Notes: generated by a model not told the origin, from the letters alone. A DNA stretch of 64,000 bases from Butyricimonas muris (GCF_046365375.1 NZ_JBKEIT010000010.1:186001-250000), one strand, 5' to 3'. Shown: positions 28,631-37,417, counted from the first letter of the stretch. Numbers and translations are program-made.

Positions 28631-28852
28631 ATGGCAAAAAGAAACAGCAAGACGGCAGCGCAGCAGTGCAGATATTACGAGGTGGACAACATCTTCGTGT
28701 ATATGGTGGAAACGTACATCAACGGCAATTTTGAAACTTTCCGAAGATTGTACCACGAACTGAACAAGGACGCACGGAGGGATTTCATGGACTTCCTTCT
28801 CAGCGAGGTAGAGCCGACCTATTGGAGAGAGATACTGAAACAGATAATCTAA
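28631..28852 (+). CDS. Hypothetical transposon protein
   Basis: 73 residues from MAKRNSKTAAQQC at 28631, 11 nt after the preceding stop. Acidic and helical with NIFVYMVETYINGN and REILKQII; no membrane segment or known motif. The longer open frame upstream overlaps the small membrane protein and is not used. Conserved position in the operon is its main support. Confidence 0.65.
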   Translation: MAKRNSKTAAQQCRYYEVDNIFVYMVETYINGNFETFRRLYHELNKDARRDFMDFLLSEVEPTYWREILKQII

Positions 28853-28865
28853 AAATGACAGCGAT

Positions 28866-29282
28866 ATGAAAGGAACAGACCATTTCAAGAGAACGATATA
28901 TATGTACTTGGAACAGCGTGCGGAGGAAGATGCGCTATTTGCAAAGAAGTACCGCAACCCTGCCAAGAACATGGACGAGTGCGTGACCCACATTCTGAAC
29001 TATGTGCAGAAAAGCGGTTGCAACGGTTTCACGGACGGAGAGATATTCGGGCAAGCCATCCACTACTATGAGGAAAACGAGATAGAGGTGGGCAAACCGA
29101 TGGACTGCCAAGTGGTTGTGAACCACGTTGTGAAACTCACGGCAGAGGAAAAGGCGGAGGCACGTCAGAACGCTGTCCGCAAATACCAAGAGGAGGAACT
29201 CCGCAAGTTGCAGAACCGCCACAGACCGTCAGCGAGAAAAGAAAACCAACCCCAACCCTCATTATTTGATTTAGGCTTATGA
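28866..29282 (+). CDS. PcfK-like protein
   Basis: 138 residues. HFKRTIYMYLEQRAEEDALF and the following helical body match the PcfK-like family named after a gene of the enterococcal plasmid pCF10; the end SLFDLGL is a common short motif of proteins that bind replication clamps or partners. Its role in conjugation is not known. It overlaps the PcfJ-like gene by 4 nt (ATGA), and the two nearly always travel together. Confidence 0.85.
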   Translation: MKGTDHFKRTIYMYLEQRAEEDALFAKKYRNPAKNMDECVTHILNYVQKSGCNGFTDGEIFGQAIHYYEENEIEVGKPMDCQVVVNHVVKLTAEEKAEARQNAVRKYQEEELRKLQNRHRPSARKENQPQPSLFDLGL

Positions 29283-30610
29283 AACCGAAGACCAAGATAC
29301 AGAAAGAGGTGGCAAGACTTTCCGCCAACCTTCGCCCCATATCAGCGACACAAATAGATTGGGCATACCGCCACTGCGTTGAGCATATCGGCTACCGCAC
29401 CAAGAAAGGGAACATCACCTGTTCCGACTGCGGTCACGAGTGGCACAGCGACAGCGGACTATGCGACACCCTTGAAGGCTGCACCTGCCCCAAATGCCAT
29501 GCCGAACTCAAAGTGCAGGACACACGCAGACGCATCTACAAGGAAACGCAGAATTTCAGCGTGATAACCACCTGCAAAGGGTATCAGGTAATCCGCGTGG
29601 CGCAGGTCAGATGCGAGAGCAGGAAAGGCGAACCGATGCGTTTCTACTGCCACGAGGTCGTGCAGCGTTGGATTTCACCCGACGGCAAGGTTACGGACAT
29701 GGCGTTGCTCCGTGGCTTCCTTTTCTGCTATTGCGATGTGTGGGCATTAGGCAGCGATATGGAGGTAAGACCGCACAACAGCCTATACGATGATGTGGTG
29801 GCAAGAAGCTGTGCATATCCAAAGATGAGGATATTGCCCCAACTCAGACGTAACGGCTTCAAGGGCGATTTCCACGGCATCTCCCCCGTGCGTCTTTTCA
29901 AAGCCTTGCTTTCAGACCCAAGAATTGAAACCCTTATGAAAGGCGGTGAGATTGAGGTCATGAAACACTTTCTTTTCAATACCCGTACTGCCGATGAATG
30001 TTGGGCATCATATCTGATTGCCAAGCGTCACAAGTATCAGATAGACAACCTCTCAATGTGGTGCGACTATCTGCGTATGCTCAAAAAACTCGGTCAAGAC
30101 CTCCGTAACCCGAAGAACATCTGTCCCGAAGATTTCATGGCGGCACACGACAACGCAACCCGAAAAATTGAAGCCATACACGAGAAGGAAAGAGCCGCAG
30201 AGCAACGCCGTTGGGAGATTGAAAGGCGTGAGCGTGAGCAACAGCGACAACTCCAACGAAAGAAAGATGCGGAGGATTTCATCGCCAACAAATCCAAATT
30301 CTTCGGCTTGGTAATCACGGACGAGGAAATAATCGTCAAGGTGCTTGAAAGCATAGACGAGTATTACAACGAGGGCAAGACGCAGGGCATCTGCGTGTTT
30401 GGCAGTGGATACTACAAGAAAGCCGACACCCTCATACTATCGGCAAGGATTGGCGATGAGATTATTGAAACCGTAGAGGTGGACTTGCGAACCCTCGAAG
30501 TGGTGCAGTGCCACGGCAAGCACAACCAGGACACCGAATATCACGAGCGCATCATAGACCTTGTGAACAAGAACGCCAACCTTATCCGTGAGCGGATGAA
30601 AGCGGCATAG
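29279..30610 (+). CDS. PcfJ-like protein with a zinc-ribbon-like N terminus
   Basis: 443 residues. Near residues 42-75 two CxxC pairs (CSDCGHEWHS and CTCPKCHAEL) make a likely zinc site. The centre has the PcfJ-like pattern (HEVVQRWISPDG, LLRGFLFCYCDVW) and a charged coiled coil (about 298-338, rich in R, E and Q) follows. pCF10 PcfJ is of unknown function; relatives occur in phages, plasmids and transposons, suggesting a role in DNA processing or host take-over. Confidence 0.85.
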   Translation: MKPKTKIQKEVARLSANLRPISATQIDWAYRHCVEHIGYRTKKGNITCSDCGHEWHSDSGLCDTLEGCTCPKCHAELKVQDTRRRIYKETQNFSVITTCKGYQVIRVAQVRCESRKGEPMRFYCHEVVQRWISPDGKVTDMALLRGFLFCYCDVWALGSDMEVRPHNSLYDDVVARSCAYPKMRILPQLRRNGFKGDFHGISPVRLFKALLSDPRIETLMKGGEIEVMKHFLFNTRTADECWASYLIAKRHKYQIDNLSMWCDYLRMLKKLGQDLRNPKNICPEDFMAAHDNATRKIEAIHEKERAAEQRRWEIERREREQQRQLQRKKDAEDFIANKSKFFGLVITDEEIIVKVLESIDEYYNEGKTQGICVFGSGYYKKADTLILSARIGDEIIETVEVDLRTLEVVQCHGKHNQDTEYHERIIDLVNKNANLIRERMKAA

Positions 30611-30634
30611 CATAACCCCTAAAACAACATTGAT

Positions 30635-30892
30635 ATGGAAGTAAGAATTGAAAGTATGATTTGTGTGTGGGATGATGCAATCCCCACGATGTTCCTTGAA
30701 TTTGTGAACCTCCTCACTCTCACAACGAGTGAGGGGGAATTGAGAAAGAGCGTAAAGGAGTTTGCCGAGAAGCACGAACTTGACAAGTTTTTCCTTTACG
30801 GCTTCGGCTCACACCATTTCTACCTGCACCAACGCTACACAAGCAACCCCGAAATGGTGATGAAGAACAGAGTTCTGTCAGTACATTTTTAA
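30635..30892 (+). CDS. Hypothetical transposon protein
   Basis: 85 residues beginning MEVRIESMICVWDDAIPTMF. No membrane helix, no recognised motif. It follows the PcfJ-like gene by 24 nt and precedes the DUF3873 gene by 19 nt. Codon use and spacing agree with a real gene. Confidence 0.65.
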   Translation: MEVRIESMICVWDDAIPTMFLEFVNLLTLTTSEGELRKSVKEFAEKHELDKFFLYGFGSHHFYLHQRYTSNPEMVMKNRVLSVHF

Positions 30893-30911
30893 CCATCTAA
30901 AAAGCAACATT

Positions 30912-31145
30912 ATGACAACACGAATGACCATCAACGGAGTAAGCACCTGCGCGGAAGCAGGTACGGAGAAATACGAGCGTTTCCAATCGGGTATCGGAAG
31001 ACGCAGGCGGACACTTGTGCAGTACGACTACCGCCACCCCATAGACAGAGAATTGTTCTCTTGTGTCAAACCCACGTTGGACGAGTGCCGAGCCGCACGG
31101 GACAAGTGGCTGAACGCAAAGAAGGGAAAGGAGGACAGACTATGA
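30912..31145 (+). CDS. DUF3873 family protein
   Basis: 77 residues, MTTRMTINGVSTCAEAGTEK at the start, then basic RRRRTLVQYDYRH and FSCVKPTLDECRAARDKW. This is the DUF3873 pattern found only in Bacteroidales conjugative elements. Function unknown. The stop overlaps the next start as ATGA. Confidence 0.8.
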   Translation: MTTRMTINGVSTCAEAGTEKYERFQSGIGRRRRTLVQYDYRHPIDRELFSCVKPTLDECRAARDKWLNAKKGKEDRL

Positions 31146-31387
31146 ACACGACCTATCAAACGCTGATAGTCAAGTTCAGCGAACCTATCACGGCATTGGA
31201 CGGTATCTTTGACGATACCGGAGCGTGGGGAACGGACACCCTCAAGGGGTGGATAGATGATTACGAAAGCACACGTTTCACCGCCACCGACAGCCATACG
31301 GCAGTCATCACGAGCGAGTACAATATGGAATGTGTGAAAGAGTGGCTACAACGGCAGACCCCCATTTCCGAAATGCGAGAATTTTGA
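31142..31387 (+). CDS. Hypothetical transposon protein
   Basis: 81 residues from the ATG at 31142, coupled to DUF3873 by ATGA. Acidic, with GAWGTDTLKGWIDDYEST and ECVKEWLQRQTPI. No family recognised. A longer frame starting at 31061 overlaps DUF3873 and is not used. Confidence 0.65.
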   Translation: MNTTYQTLIVKFSEPITALDGIFDDTGAWGTDTLKGWIDDYESTRFTATDSHTAVITSEYNMECVKEWLQRQTPISEMREF

Positions 31388-31440
31388 ACGGGATGGCGGT
31401 GTCCGCACCGCCAATACTTAAAACCCTAAAAACAAAAGAT

Positions 31441-31749
31441 ATGATAGCCAAGACGATATTACAGCAGATAGGCGGAAAACGCTTCACCGCCATGACAGGT
31501 AGCCGTGATTTCATAGATATGGGCAACGGCTTACGGATGAGCCTTGCAAGGAACAAAACAAGTGCCAACCGCCTTGACATCATCTATGACGAAGGGGCAG
31601 ACCTCTACAATATGCGCTTCTACCGCAGGACGTTCAGCAAAAAGACCTTTGAGTGCAAGACAAAGGACATTGCCGTACACGAGGGTATCTATTTTGATAT
31701 GCTGGAGGAAATGTTCACGATGGTGACGGGACTTTACACACGCTTTTGA
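31441..31749 (+). CDS. Hypothetical transposon protein
   Basis: 102 residues from the ATG at 31441, 53 nt after the preceding stop. ILQQIGGKRFTAMTGSRDFI and GNGLRMSLARNKTSANRLDI suggest a small beta-rich fold; I know homologues in Bacteroidales mobile elements only as hypothetical proteins. Last gene of the accessory operon. Confidence 0.65.
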   Translation: MIAKTILQQIGGKRFTAMTGSRDFIDMGNGLRMSLARNKTSANRLDIIYDEGADLYNMRFYRRTFSKKTFECKTKDIAVHEGIYFDMLEEMFTMVTGLYTRF

Positions 31750-31755
31750 GTGGCG

Positions 31756-31773
31756 GGGCGGCGAGAGCCGCCC
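31756..31773 (+). terminator. Terminator of the accessory operon
   Basis: GGGCGGC (31756-31762), loop GAGA, GCCGCCC (31767-31773), followed by TACTTTCTTTC. It begins 7 nt after the last stop of the plus-strand operon. A second stem, GGACAAAG/CTTTGTCC (31800-31807, 31824-31831), follows. Confidence 0.7.
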
Positions 31774-31852
31774 TACTTTCTTTCAGTGAGCATGATGGCG
31801 GACAAAGAAAGTAGCAAAGAAACCTTTGTCCAATCTGCGATAACTAAAAAAT

Positions 31853-31871
31853 CCGCAAGTAAAACTTGCGG
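31853..31871 (-). terminator. Minus-strand terminator in the tra/accessory gap
   Basis: CCGCAAGT (31853-31860), loop AAA, ACTTGCGG (31864-31871); on the minus strand ATTTTTT follows the stem. It is more than 300 nt beyond the tra operon terminator, so it may end a short unrecognised minus-strand RNA. Confidence 0.6.
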
Positions 31872-32180
31872 AGGCTATATATTGGGTCGTTATTTTTTGG
31901 TGGAGGGGAATGATAATCTCGAACCGTTGAACTACACATTTCTGCTTCGTCTCCATTTCCCCCAACGATTTGATACGTTCAATCATTTTTGTTGTTCCTT
32001 TCTGAATTTTCCTAAATACTTTCTTCATAATTTCGCTATACTTTTTATGGTTAATAACTATGTTTTGTATTGCTCTCACAACACTTACAACTTGAAGTGT
32101 TATTTGGAAACCGATAGGCAAAAATGGCTCAACGATGTCAATTAACGAGAAAATCCTACGATAATCTATCAAGTGATAGA

Positions 32181-32219
32181 GCAAAAGACGTGCCAAGTTA
32201 AATATGGCACGTCTTTTGC
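32181..32219 (-). terminator. Terminator of the tra operon
   Basis: GCAAAAGACGTGCCA (32181-32195) and TGGCACGTCTTTTGC (32205-32219) pair over 15 bases with a 9-nt loop. It lies 18 nt after the stop of the lysozyme gene. The AAAA/TTTT at the base makes it able to act on both strands. Confidence 0.85.
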
Positions 32220-32236
32220 CAGTTTTGTCAGTCCTT

Positions 32237-32764
32237 TTATGGGATATACAACAGCGCAAACTCCGCCTTTCTCCGTTTGAGCAGCATGGCGTGGCGTTTT
32301 CCTTTGTAGTTGCAGAAGGCTATATACTCACGGTAGATGTTCCTGTCACCAGCTTCCAGCTTCTTGATTAAGGTGCTTTTGGGGATTGTTTTGCTGCCTA
32401 ACAGCTTCGCCGGTCCCACATTGTAAGCTAACGTGCCAAGCAAAATCGAATCAACCCCGAATTTACGGAACATGGCGACAAATTTGCGCAGGTCTTTCCG
32501 CAAAAGTTCATCCGCATCCCGTTTTGTCATGGTTCGTGCCGAATACTTCTCGTTTGGCAAAAGTTTGTGACCCCAACCGACGTATGGGTAGTGTTTTTCT
32601 GAGTGCCAGCCTTCAAAGTAGCGGCAGCATAAAAAAGCACGTTCCATAAGCGGCAGTCGGTAGATTGCCGCCTGCCCGTCCGTTCCCTCTTGGCGGCTGA
32701 TCTGCGCGGACACAGAACAGACCGTCAGAAGTGAACAGAGCATTGTCATGAATACACGCATCAT
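32237..32764 (-). CDS. GH24-type lysozyme of the conjugation operon
   Basis: 175 residues with a signal peptide (MTMLCSLLTVCSVSAQ). YFEGWHSEKHYPYVGWGHKL has the catalytic Glu and downstream Thr/Gly pattern of phage-type lysozyme, and GTLAYNVGPAKL the helical part. Exported to the periplasm, it would open peptidoglycan locally for the mating channel. It is the last gene of the tra operon and overlaps traQ as ATGA. Confidence 0.85.
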   Translation of the reverse strand: MMRVFMTMLCSLLTVCSVSAQISRQEGTDGQAAIYRLPLMERAFLCCRYFEGWHSEKHYPYVGWGHKLLPNEKYSARTMTKRDADELLRKDLRKFVAMFRKFGVDSILLGTLAYNVGPAKLLGSKTIPKSTLIKKLEAGDRNIYREYIAFCNYKGKRHAMLLKRRKAEFALLYIP

Positions 32765-33264
32765 TTCAACAAGGGGCTGAAGTTGCCGATGGGAACGATG
32801 GTAAGATCGTCGTCCTTTACATTCCTGTTGTTGAAGTCAAATTCCAGTTCGTAGGAGTTGCTAAAGTTATCCTCCACCACCACGATGAAATTATGCGCCT
32901 CATCACCCGCCGCCGTGTAGTACAGGCGGAATTTTTCGTTCTCCAGCAGGTAGCGGTCGTTAGGCAGGAAGGTGATGCCGTTATCCATTTTGAGCGAGCC
33001 TTCCCCCTCGAACTGGAAATAGCGGATGGTATAGAGCGTACCCGAAAAGTCGCCCTCCTTTTTCAGTTCACAGCGGATTTCCACTGTCTGCCCCTTTACT
33101 ACCTTGTTCGGCACGGGCATGACCTCCACCGTGAAGGGATAGGACTGCTGGATGTCCATGTCATCGTCACATGACACGAGGGTGAATGACATGGCGGCTA
33201 TCAGGCATAACGCCACTGCCTTGAATATTGATGTTCTCTTGTTTCTGTTGTTCAGTATGTTCAT
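32761..33264 (-). CDS. traQ: Conjugative transposon protein TraQ (DUF3872)
   Basis: 167 residues from the ATG at 33264, which overlaps the traP stop as ATGA; the frame is open upstream but lies in traP. A lipoprotein signal ends at LVSC. The DUF3872 body, with YTIRYFQFEGEGSL and EDNFSNSYELEFDFNNRN, is a beta-sandwich probably in the periplasm. Exact role in mating unknown. Confidence 0.87.
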   Translation of the reverse strand: MNILNNRNKRTSIFKAVALCLIAAMSFTLVSCDDDMDIQQSYPFTVEVMPVPNKVVKGQTVEIRCELKKEGDFSGTLYTIRYFQFEGEGSLKMDNGITFLPNDRYLLENEKFRLYYTAAGDEAHNFIVVVEDNFSNSYELEFDFNNRNVKDDDLTIVPIGNFSPLLK

Positions 33265-34163
33265 TGTTCTTCGATTTTTAGATGGTTGTTTTTCTGTTTT
33301 TTCGTTGTCAGTTGCAGGTACTCGTTCAAGTCCTTGCAACCGTCATAGAGGGAGGAACGGTCGGTGACACGTTCCCCGTATCGCATGGTAAGTGCGGCAA
33401 GCGTCCGCCGTCCGGCTTCGTCACGGTCGAGGAAGCAGCCGATGCGCCCGTATCCGTCCAGCAATCCCGCCGCCTTCTCCACGTTGGCGACTGAGTTCAG
33501 CACAAGACAGTCAGCGTTACCGGTTACACCAAGCGTCACGGCAGAGAGAAAGTCCATGAAGCCCTCGAACACGAGGCACTCGTCAGCCGGGATGTCATTC
33601 GCCTTTACCAGTGATACAGACTTCGGAGGTATGCAACCCTTGAAATATCGGCTTCTGACTTCATAGCCACCTGCCATGTTCGGAAAGCCAACGGCAAAAT
33701 ACCGTTTCCCACGCACACCGTAGTTCAAGCGGCAGCAGTGACGGGATGCGATGGCGTAAGGGATGCCCCGTTCCTCTAAATACTCCGTCAGCAGTGAGCG
33801 GAGCAGCGGAGCGACCTCCACATCCTCAAAAACGGATTCGGTCGGCTTCGAGAGATAGACGGGCTTTTCCCATCCGGCAACCGTCATATTGGCGGCTTCC
33901 GCTATGAACTTCGCTTGCTTCATGAAGTCATCGCTTTGCAGAAACTCCCCGGCAAGCGTGAAGATGTCGCCGCCCTTGCCCAAACCGAAGTCGTACCAGA
34001 GCTGTTTCGCCACGTTCACACGGAAAGAGGATGTGCGCTCGCCCCTGTACGGGGCAAGATACCACAGCTCGTTACCGCTCCTTCTGACAGGCTCATGCCC
34101 CAGCCGTGCGAGAAAATCCGCAAGCGGCATCCTTCTGACAGCATCTATTTCCGTCCTTTCCAT
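33261..34163 (-). CDS. traP: Conjugative transposon primase TraP
   Basis: 300 residues from the ATG at 34163, 7 nt after traO; the longer frame overlaps traO. ELWYLAPYRGERTSSFRVN is the zinc-less start of a CHC2-type primase domain, and the TOPRIM part shows CLVFEGFMDFLSAV and GRIGCFLDRDEAGRRTLAAL. It may prime the transferred strand in the recipient. CTnDOT names are used by position and family. Confidence 0.85.
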   Translation of the reverse strand: MERTEIDAVRRMPLADFLARLGHEPVRRSGNELWYLAPYRGERTSSFRVNVAKQLWYDFGLGKGGDIFTLAGEFLQSDDFMKQAKFIAEAANMTVAGWEKPVYLSKPTESVFEDVEVAPLLRSLLTEYLEERGIPYAIASRHCCRLNYGVRGKRYFAVGFPNMAGGYEVRSRYFKGCIPPKSVSLVKANDIPADECLVFEGFMDFLSAVTLGVTGNADCLVLNSVANVEKAAGLLDGYGRIGCFLDRDEAGRRTLAALTMRYGERVTDRSSLYDGCKDLNEYLQLTTKKQKNNHLKIEEQ

Positions 34164-34170
34164 GCCCGTG

Positions 34171-34746
34171 TCAGTTGATGATGAACTTGATACCGACCCC
34201 GAACTGCGTGTGGAACTTCCGTGTGTCGCCACCCCAAAGGCAACGCTCCCGCAGGTTGGCAAGCAGGGCGATACGGTCTGCCACGTAACACTCCACATCG
34301 AGCGTCAGCGCACCGCCGTAGATGAAGGCGTCCCGGTCGTGCAGCGTGGAGCCGTCATGCAGCACCTTCTTCCCCCAATTTACCGCCTCATATCCGGCGA
34401 GAGCCGAAGCCCCGGCATAGACGAAAACAATCTTTCGGGCGTCCGACAGTATCTTGAAGTAATAGCCGCCCTCCGCCGTGAACTGCGCCACGGGTATCTT
34501 GGTGTCCTTGTAGGGATTGTTCTTCAACAGGTATTCGCCACCGAACACCCACTTGTTCCCCTTCTTCGTGTAGGTGGAGAGAGCCGCCCCGAAGCTGTAC
34601 CCGCCGTCCTTGCCGCCGAGATTGAAGCCGTCCGCCATGTCCGCCCTCACCTCGATGCCCTGCATCTTCGGCAGACACCGCTGGGCGTGCGCCTGCCCTG
34701 TAAAAAGGGCAAGCGACGCGATGATTATTGCGATGTACTTTCTCAT
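34171..34746 (-). CDS. traO: Conjugative transposon protein TraO
   Basis: 191 residues with signal peptide (YIAIIIASLALFTGQAHAQ). The mature part alternates beta strands and ends in an aromatic FIIN-type terminus, like a small outer-membrane beta-barrel. TraO is a conserved member of the Bacteroidetes tra set. It starts 2 nt after the traN stop. Confidence 0.85.
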   Translation of the reverse strand: MRKYIAIIIASLALFTGQAHAQRCLPKMQGIEVRADMADGFNLGGKDGGYSFGAALSTYTKKGNKWVFGGEYLLKNNPYKDTKIPVAQFTAEGGYYFKILSDARKIVFVYAGASALAGYEAVNWGKKVLHDGSTLHDRDAFIYGGALTLDVECYVADRIALLANLRERCLWGGDTRKFHTQFGVGIKFIIN

Positions 34747-34748
34747 GG

Positions 34749-35735
34749 TCAGCGTACTTGAAGTTCGTTGATGGTACCCGCGCGTACCAAATCCTCGTTC
34801 TCAATCACGAAGGACTGGTGACGGCCGCCGTTCTTCTCGTTCAATTCCACCACGAGGCACTTGTCATCGGGGATGGTGAACTTCGCCATCGTGAAGACCG
34901 TGCGCTCGCTCTTTTTGCCCGGCACGAGGGTGGCGTAGTTCTGCGCGCGGAGCGGCAGAATAATCTGCTCCTGCACGGCAGTACGCTTCGCAACCTTCTT
35001 GTCCACGATTTTCCAAGTGATGTAGTCCACATCGAAAGGCACGTTGCTCTGGTTCTTTATCTCCGTGTGGAAATAAAGCAAGCCGTTGTGCGTGTAGATG
35101 CCTTTCAACAGGTATTGGATGCCGAAACGCTTGCAGCCGATATGCTTCACCTCGCGCTTGTTCTGTTTGTGGATGGACTTCATGATAAGGCGCACCAGCA
35201 TCGGGCTTTCGCTGCCCAGCTCTTTCAGATAGATTTCCTGCGCGTTGTTCGGGCGGTTCACCGTGCTGCCGTCATGGATGAAGTCGCACATCTCCACGTT
35301 GAGCAACAGCGGTTCGGCGGCGTACTTCACGTTGAAGGTGTAGAAACTGCCGTCCTCCGTGATGACGGACATATTCGTTTCGTTGGGAAAATTCCTTACG
35401 GTAGCCTTCACACGGATGATGTTCTCCGCTCCGTCGGCTTTCCCGGCAATCAGGTCGGGCGAGCCTAAATCGACATAGCGCACCTCCGCCGGAAAAATGA
35501 CGTGGACGGTCTTGTCGTAGGTCACTTCCAGACCGTGCGGCGGTATCATGCGGTCGAAGGTCAGCTTGCGTGACAGCCCGTGATATAGGTCGCCGTCCGC
35601 CTCCTTCTGCGGATAGACCTCCTTCGTCAAGGTCGGTTGTTCACTTCCGTTGGTCGTTTCAACGGTTACATTCTCCTGCGCGTTGGCAGTTATGATGCCC
35701 ATAGCGAGGGCAAACATGATGATTACTTTTCTCAT
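34749..35735 (-). CDS. traN: Conjugative transposon protein TraN (DUF4138)
   Basis: 328 residues with a signal peptide (IIMFALAMGIITANAQ). The DUF4138 pattern includes VHVIFPAEVRYVDLGSPDL and HTQNGLLYFH-like YTHNGLLYFHTEIKNQS. It is thought to be the VirB9-like periplasmic part of the core complex, working with TraM (VirB10-like). Typical length. Confidence 0.87.
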   Translation of the reverse strand: MRKVIIMFALAMGIITANAQENVTVETTNGSEQPTLTKEVYPQKEADGDLYHGLSRKLTFDRMIPPHGLEVTYDKTVHVIFPAEVRYVDLGSPDLIAGKADGAENIIRVKATVRNFPNETNMSVITEDGSFYTFNVKYAAEPLLLNVEMCDFIHDGSTVNRPNNAQEIYLKELGSESPMLVRLIMKSIHKQNKREVKHIGCKRFGIQYLLKGIYTHNGLLYFHTEIKNQSNVPFDVDYITWKIVDKKVAKRTAVQEQIILPLRAQNYATLVPGKKSERTVFTMAKFTIPDDKCLVVELNEKNGGRHQSFVIENEDLVRAGTINELQVR

Positions 35736-35769
35736 TACTTTTGGATTTTAGTGGTAATTTTTATTGTTT

Positions 35770-37122
35770 TCAATATTTTTCTTGGTAAAGCATGACCCTG
35801 TACCCGGCTTTCAGATGCACCTTGACGGTTCGCATCTTTTTGGCGATGTACTGGCTCGTGCCTTGTATCAGCCCCTTGCCCAAGTCGGAGGCGAGCTGCG
35901 CCCCGGCATTGGTGGAGATGTTGATGCTGCTTCCCAGCGAGCCGCCCATGTTGGCGGCGACCTCCCGGACGGCGTTCATCTCCATCGAGTTCGGGATGAA
36001 GATGCCGGGCTGTCCGTCCGTGTCATAGACCGCAAGCTCCACGGGGATAATCGTGCCGTCGTATTCCAGCGAGGTAATCTCGATGTCGAGCCGCTCACCC
36101 TGTATCTTGCCCGTGCCGACCACCACCGCACCCCGGGGTATTGTCCTGCCTGCCACCGCCATAGGCTCCAGCAGGCGCAGCCTTACCGTCTGCCCGTCCG
36201 TCACGCTCTGCGCCCCATGCACGCACGCCGGTATGGTGTTCCTGTCCAATACCTCCGCCGTGCCGACAGCCGTGTTGAAACCCCGGTTGCGTTCCTGCGA
36301 TAAGGCGGCGACAAACTCCGCGTTACTCATAGGCTGTGAGAGTGAAGAAACTACTTGATGCTCCACCTGTCTGATAGGCATTGCCTTGTTCTTCTTCCCT
36401 TTCTGCACGGTAGTTGGCTCTGCCCTCTGTTCCGCCGATGGCTGTCCTCCGTTCTGACCGCCCATGTACTTTGCCGCCAGCTCGTAGGACTTCTCCATAA
36501 GAGCCACCTGCTCGTCCATAGAGGAAGCCTTGCCCCTCTCGCTTTCCAGTTCCGACTCCAGCGATGCGATGCGCTCCAACAATTCGTCCATCTCCGCATT
36601 GTCGTTTTTCGGCTGGTCGTAGAAGTTTCCGAGCGTGGCGTTCAGGTCACGGTAGGCGGCTGCGGAGGACTGGATGGTCTGCGGCGTGGCTGGCTTTGCC
36701 CTTTCTTCCTTGCCGCCCGGATTGGCGAGGTCGAAGTCCACTCCGTTCTCCGTTCCCGCTATCTCGCGGTCGAACATGTCGCCCAGCTGCCCGATGGCAC
36801 GGTTGCGGCTCTCCTGACGCTCTTCCATCTCCCCATGCTCGTAGGCTTTCAGCTTGTCGCCGATAATCTGCCGGTTCGCCTTGTCAGCGTCGGGCATCTC
36901 GGTGTTGTATCCGTCCGTTCCCGGCGGTTGCTCCTTGCCGGAGGACGGGGCGAATATCAGCCACATCGCCCCGATGAACACCAACACCATAGCGGGCAGC
37001 ACGATCATCTTCTGCCGTTTCAGCCGTTGCGCCTCTGTCAGCGGTTCGCGCTCCTTTTTCGGTTTCCCCGTTTCGGGAGCAGCTTTGTTCTCTTTCGTCG
37101 GTTCATTCTTTGTCTGTTCCAT
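35770..37122 (-). CDS. traM: Conjugative transposon protein TraM (VirB10-like)
   Basis: 450 residues. A cytoplasmic N terminus, one membrane helix (about 40-58, MIVLPAMVLVFIGAMWLIF), a periplasmic coiled-coil region (about 180-215) and a C-terminal beta-barrel domain with TIPACVHGAQSVTDGQTVRL and RGAVVVGTGKI, as in VirB10. It spans the envelope in the type IV secretion core. The start overlaps traL by 20 nt. Confidence 0.87.
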   Translation of the reverse strand: MEQTKNEPTKENKAAPETGKPKKEREPLTEAQRLKRQKMIVLPAMVLVFIGAMWLIFAPSSGKEQPPGTDGYNTEMPDADKANRQIIGDKLKAYEHGEMEERQESRNRAIGQLGDMFDREIAGTENGVDFDLANPGGKEERAKPATPQTIQSSAAAYRDLNATLGNFYDQPKNDNAEMDELLERIASLESELESERGKASSMDEQVALMEKSYELAAKYMGGQNGGQPSAEQRAEPTTVQKGKKNKAMPIRQVEHQVVSSLSQPMSNAEFVAALSQERNRGFNTAVGTAEVLDRNTIPACVHGAQSVTDGQTVRLRLLEPMAVAGRTIPRGAVVVGTGKIQGERLDIEITSLEYDGTIIPVELAVYDTDGQPGIFIPNSMEMNAVREVAANMGGSLGSSINISTNAGAQLASDLGKGLIQGTSQYIAKKMRTVKVHLKAGYRVMLYQEKY

Positions 37123-37411
37123 ATAAATAAGGTGTTAAGTGATTGCCTGTTTCCGCCGGGGTCGGCAGTTCCACCCGTCCGGCGTGTCCCGTTTCCATAT
37201 GTGAGCCGTCGTTCCTGCCGATGTCATAGACGGCTCTGCCGAAGGTGTAAAGGGCAAGCACCGCGAAGGCGGCGAACATCCCCAGCACGATGCGGCGGCG
37301 TGTTTCCGGCGGCAAGCCGTCCAGATACCCTTTGAGACTTGCCGCCAAGCGTTTCCGTTTGTCGTGGAGTTTCCAATACATGCCCCACATTGATTTTCTG
37401 ATACTTTTCAT
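37103..37411 (-). CDS. traL: Conjugative transposon protein TraL
   Basis: 102 residues with a single membrane helix (about 40-58, RIVLGMFAAFAVLALYTFG) and a basic N-terminal face. Belongs to the small TraL family specific to Bacteroidetes elements. Probably an inner-membrane part of the mating channel; starts 6 nt after traK. Confidence 0.83.
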   Translation of the reverse strand: MKSIRKSMWGMYWKLHDKRKRLAASLKGYLDGLPPETRRRIVLGMFAAFAVLALYTFGRAVYDIGRNDGSHMETGHAGRVELPTPAETGNHLTPYLYGTDKE

Positions 37412-37417
37412 GTCCTG

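Larger units (their letters stand above)
31774..32236. other. Gap between accessory and tra operons, no gene seen
   Basis: About 460 bases between two convergent operons. Three perfect hairpins are listed separately or above. Frames on both strands are unlike the neighbours in composition, much richer in A and T. On the minus strand about 31940-31898 reads like the 3' half of a tRNA, ending CCCCTCCACCA, but no matching 5' half exists. Confidence 0.5.

Noticed and set aside
31895..31945. tRNA gene on the minus strand ending CCCCTCCACCA
   Set aside because: The complementary GGAGGGG 5' acceptor arm and an anticodon arm are not found about 65 nt upstream, so at most a remnant.
31783..32259. 158-codon minus-strand frame in the tra/accessory gap
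   Set aside because: It runs through two terminators and into the lysozyme gene; no motif and no start context.
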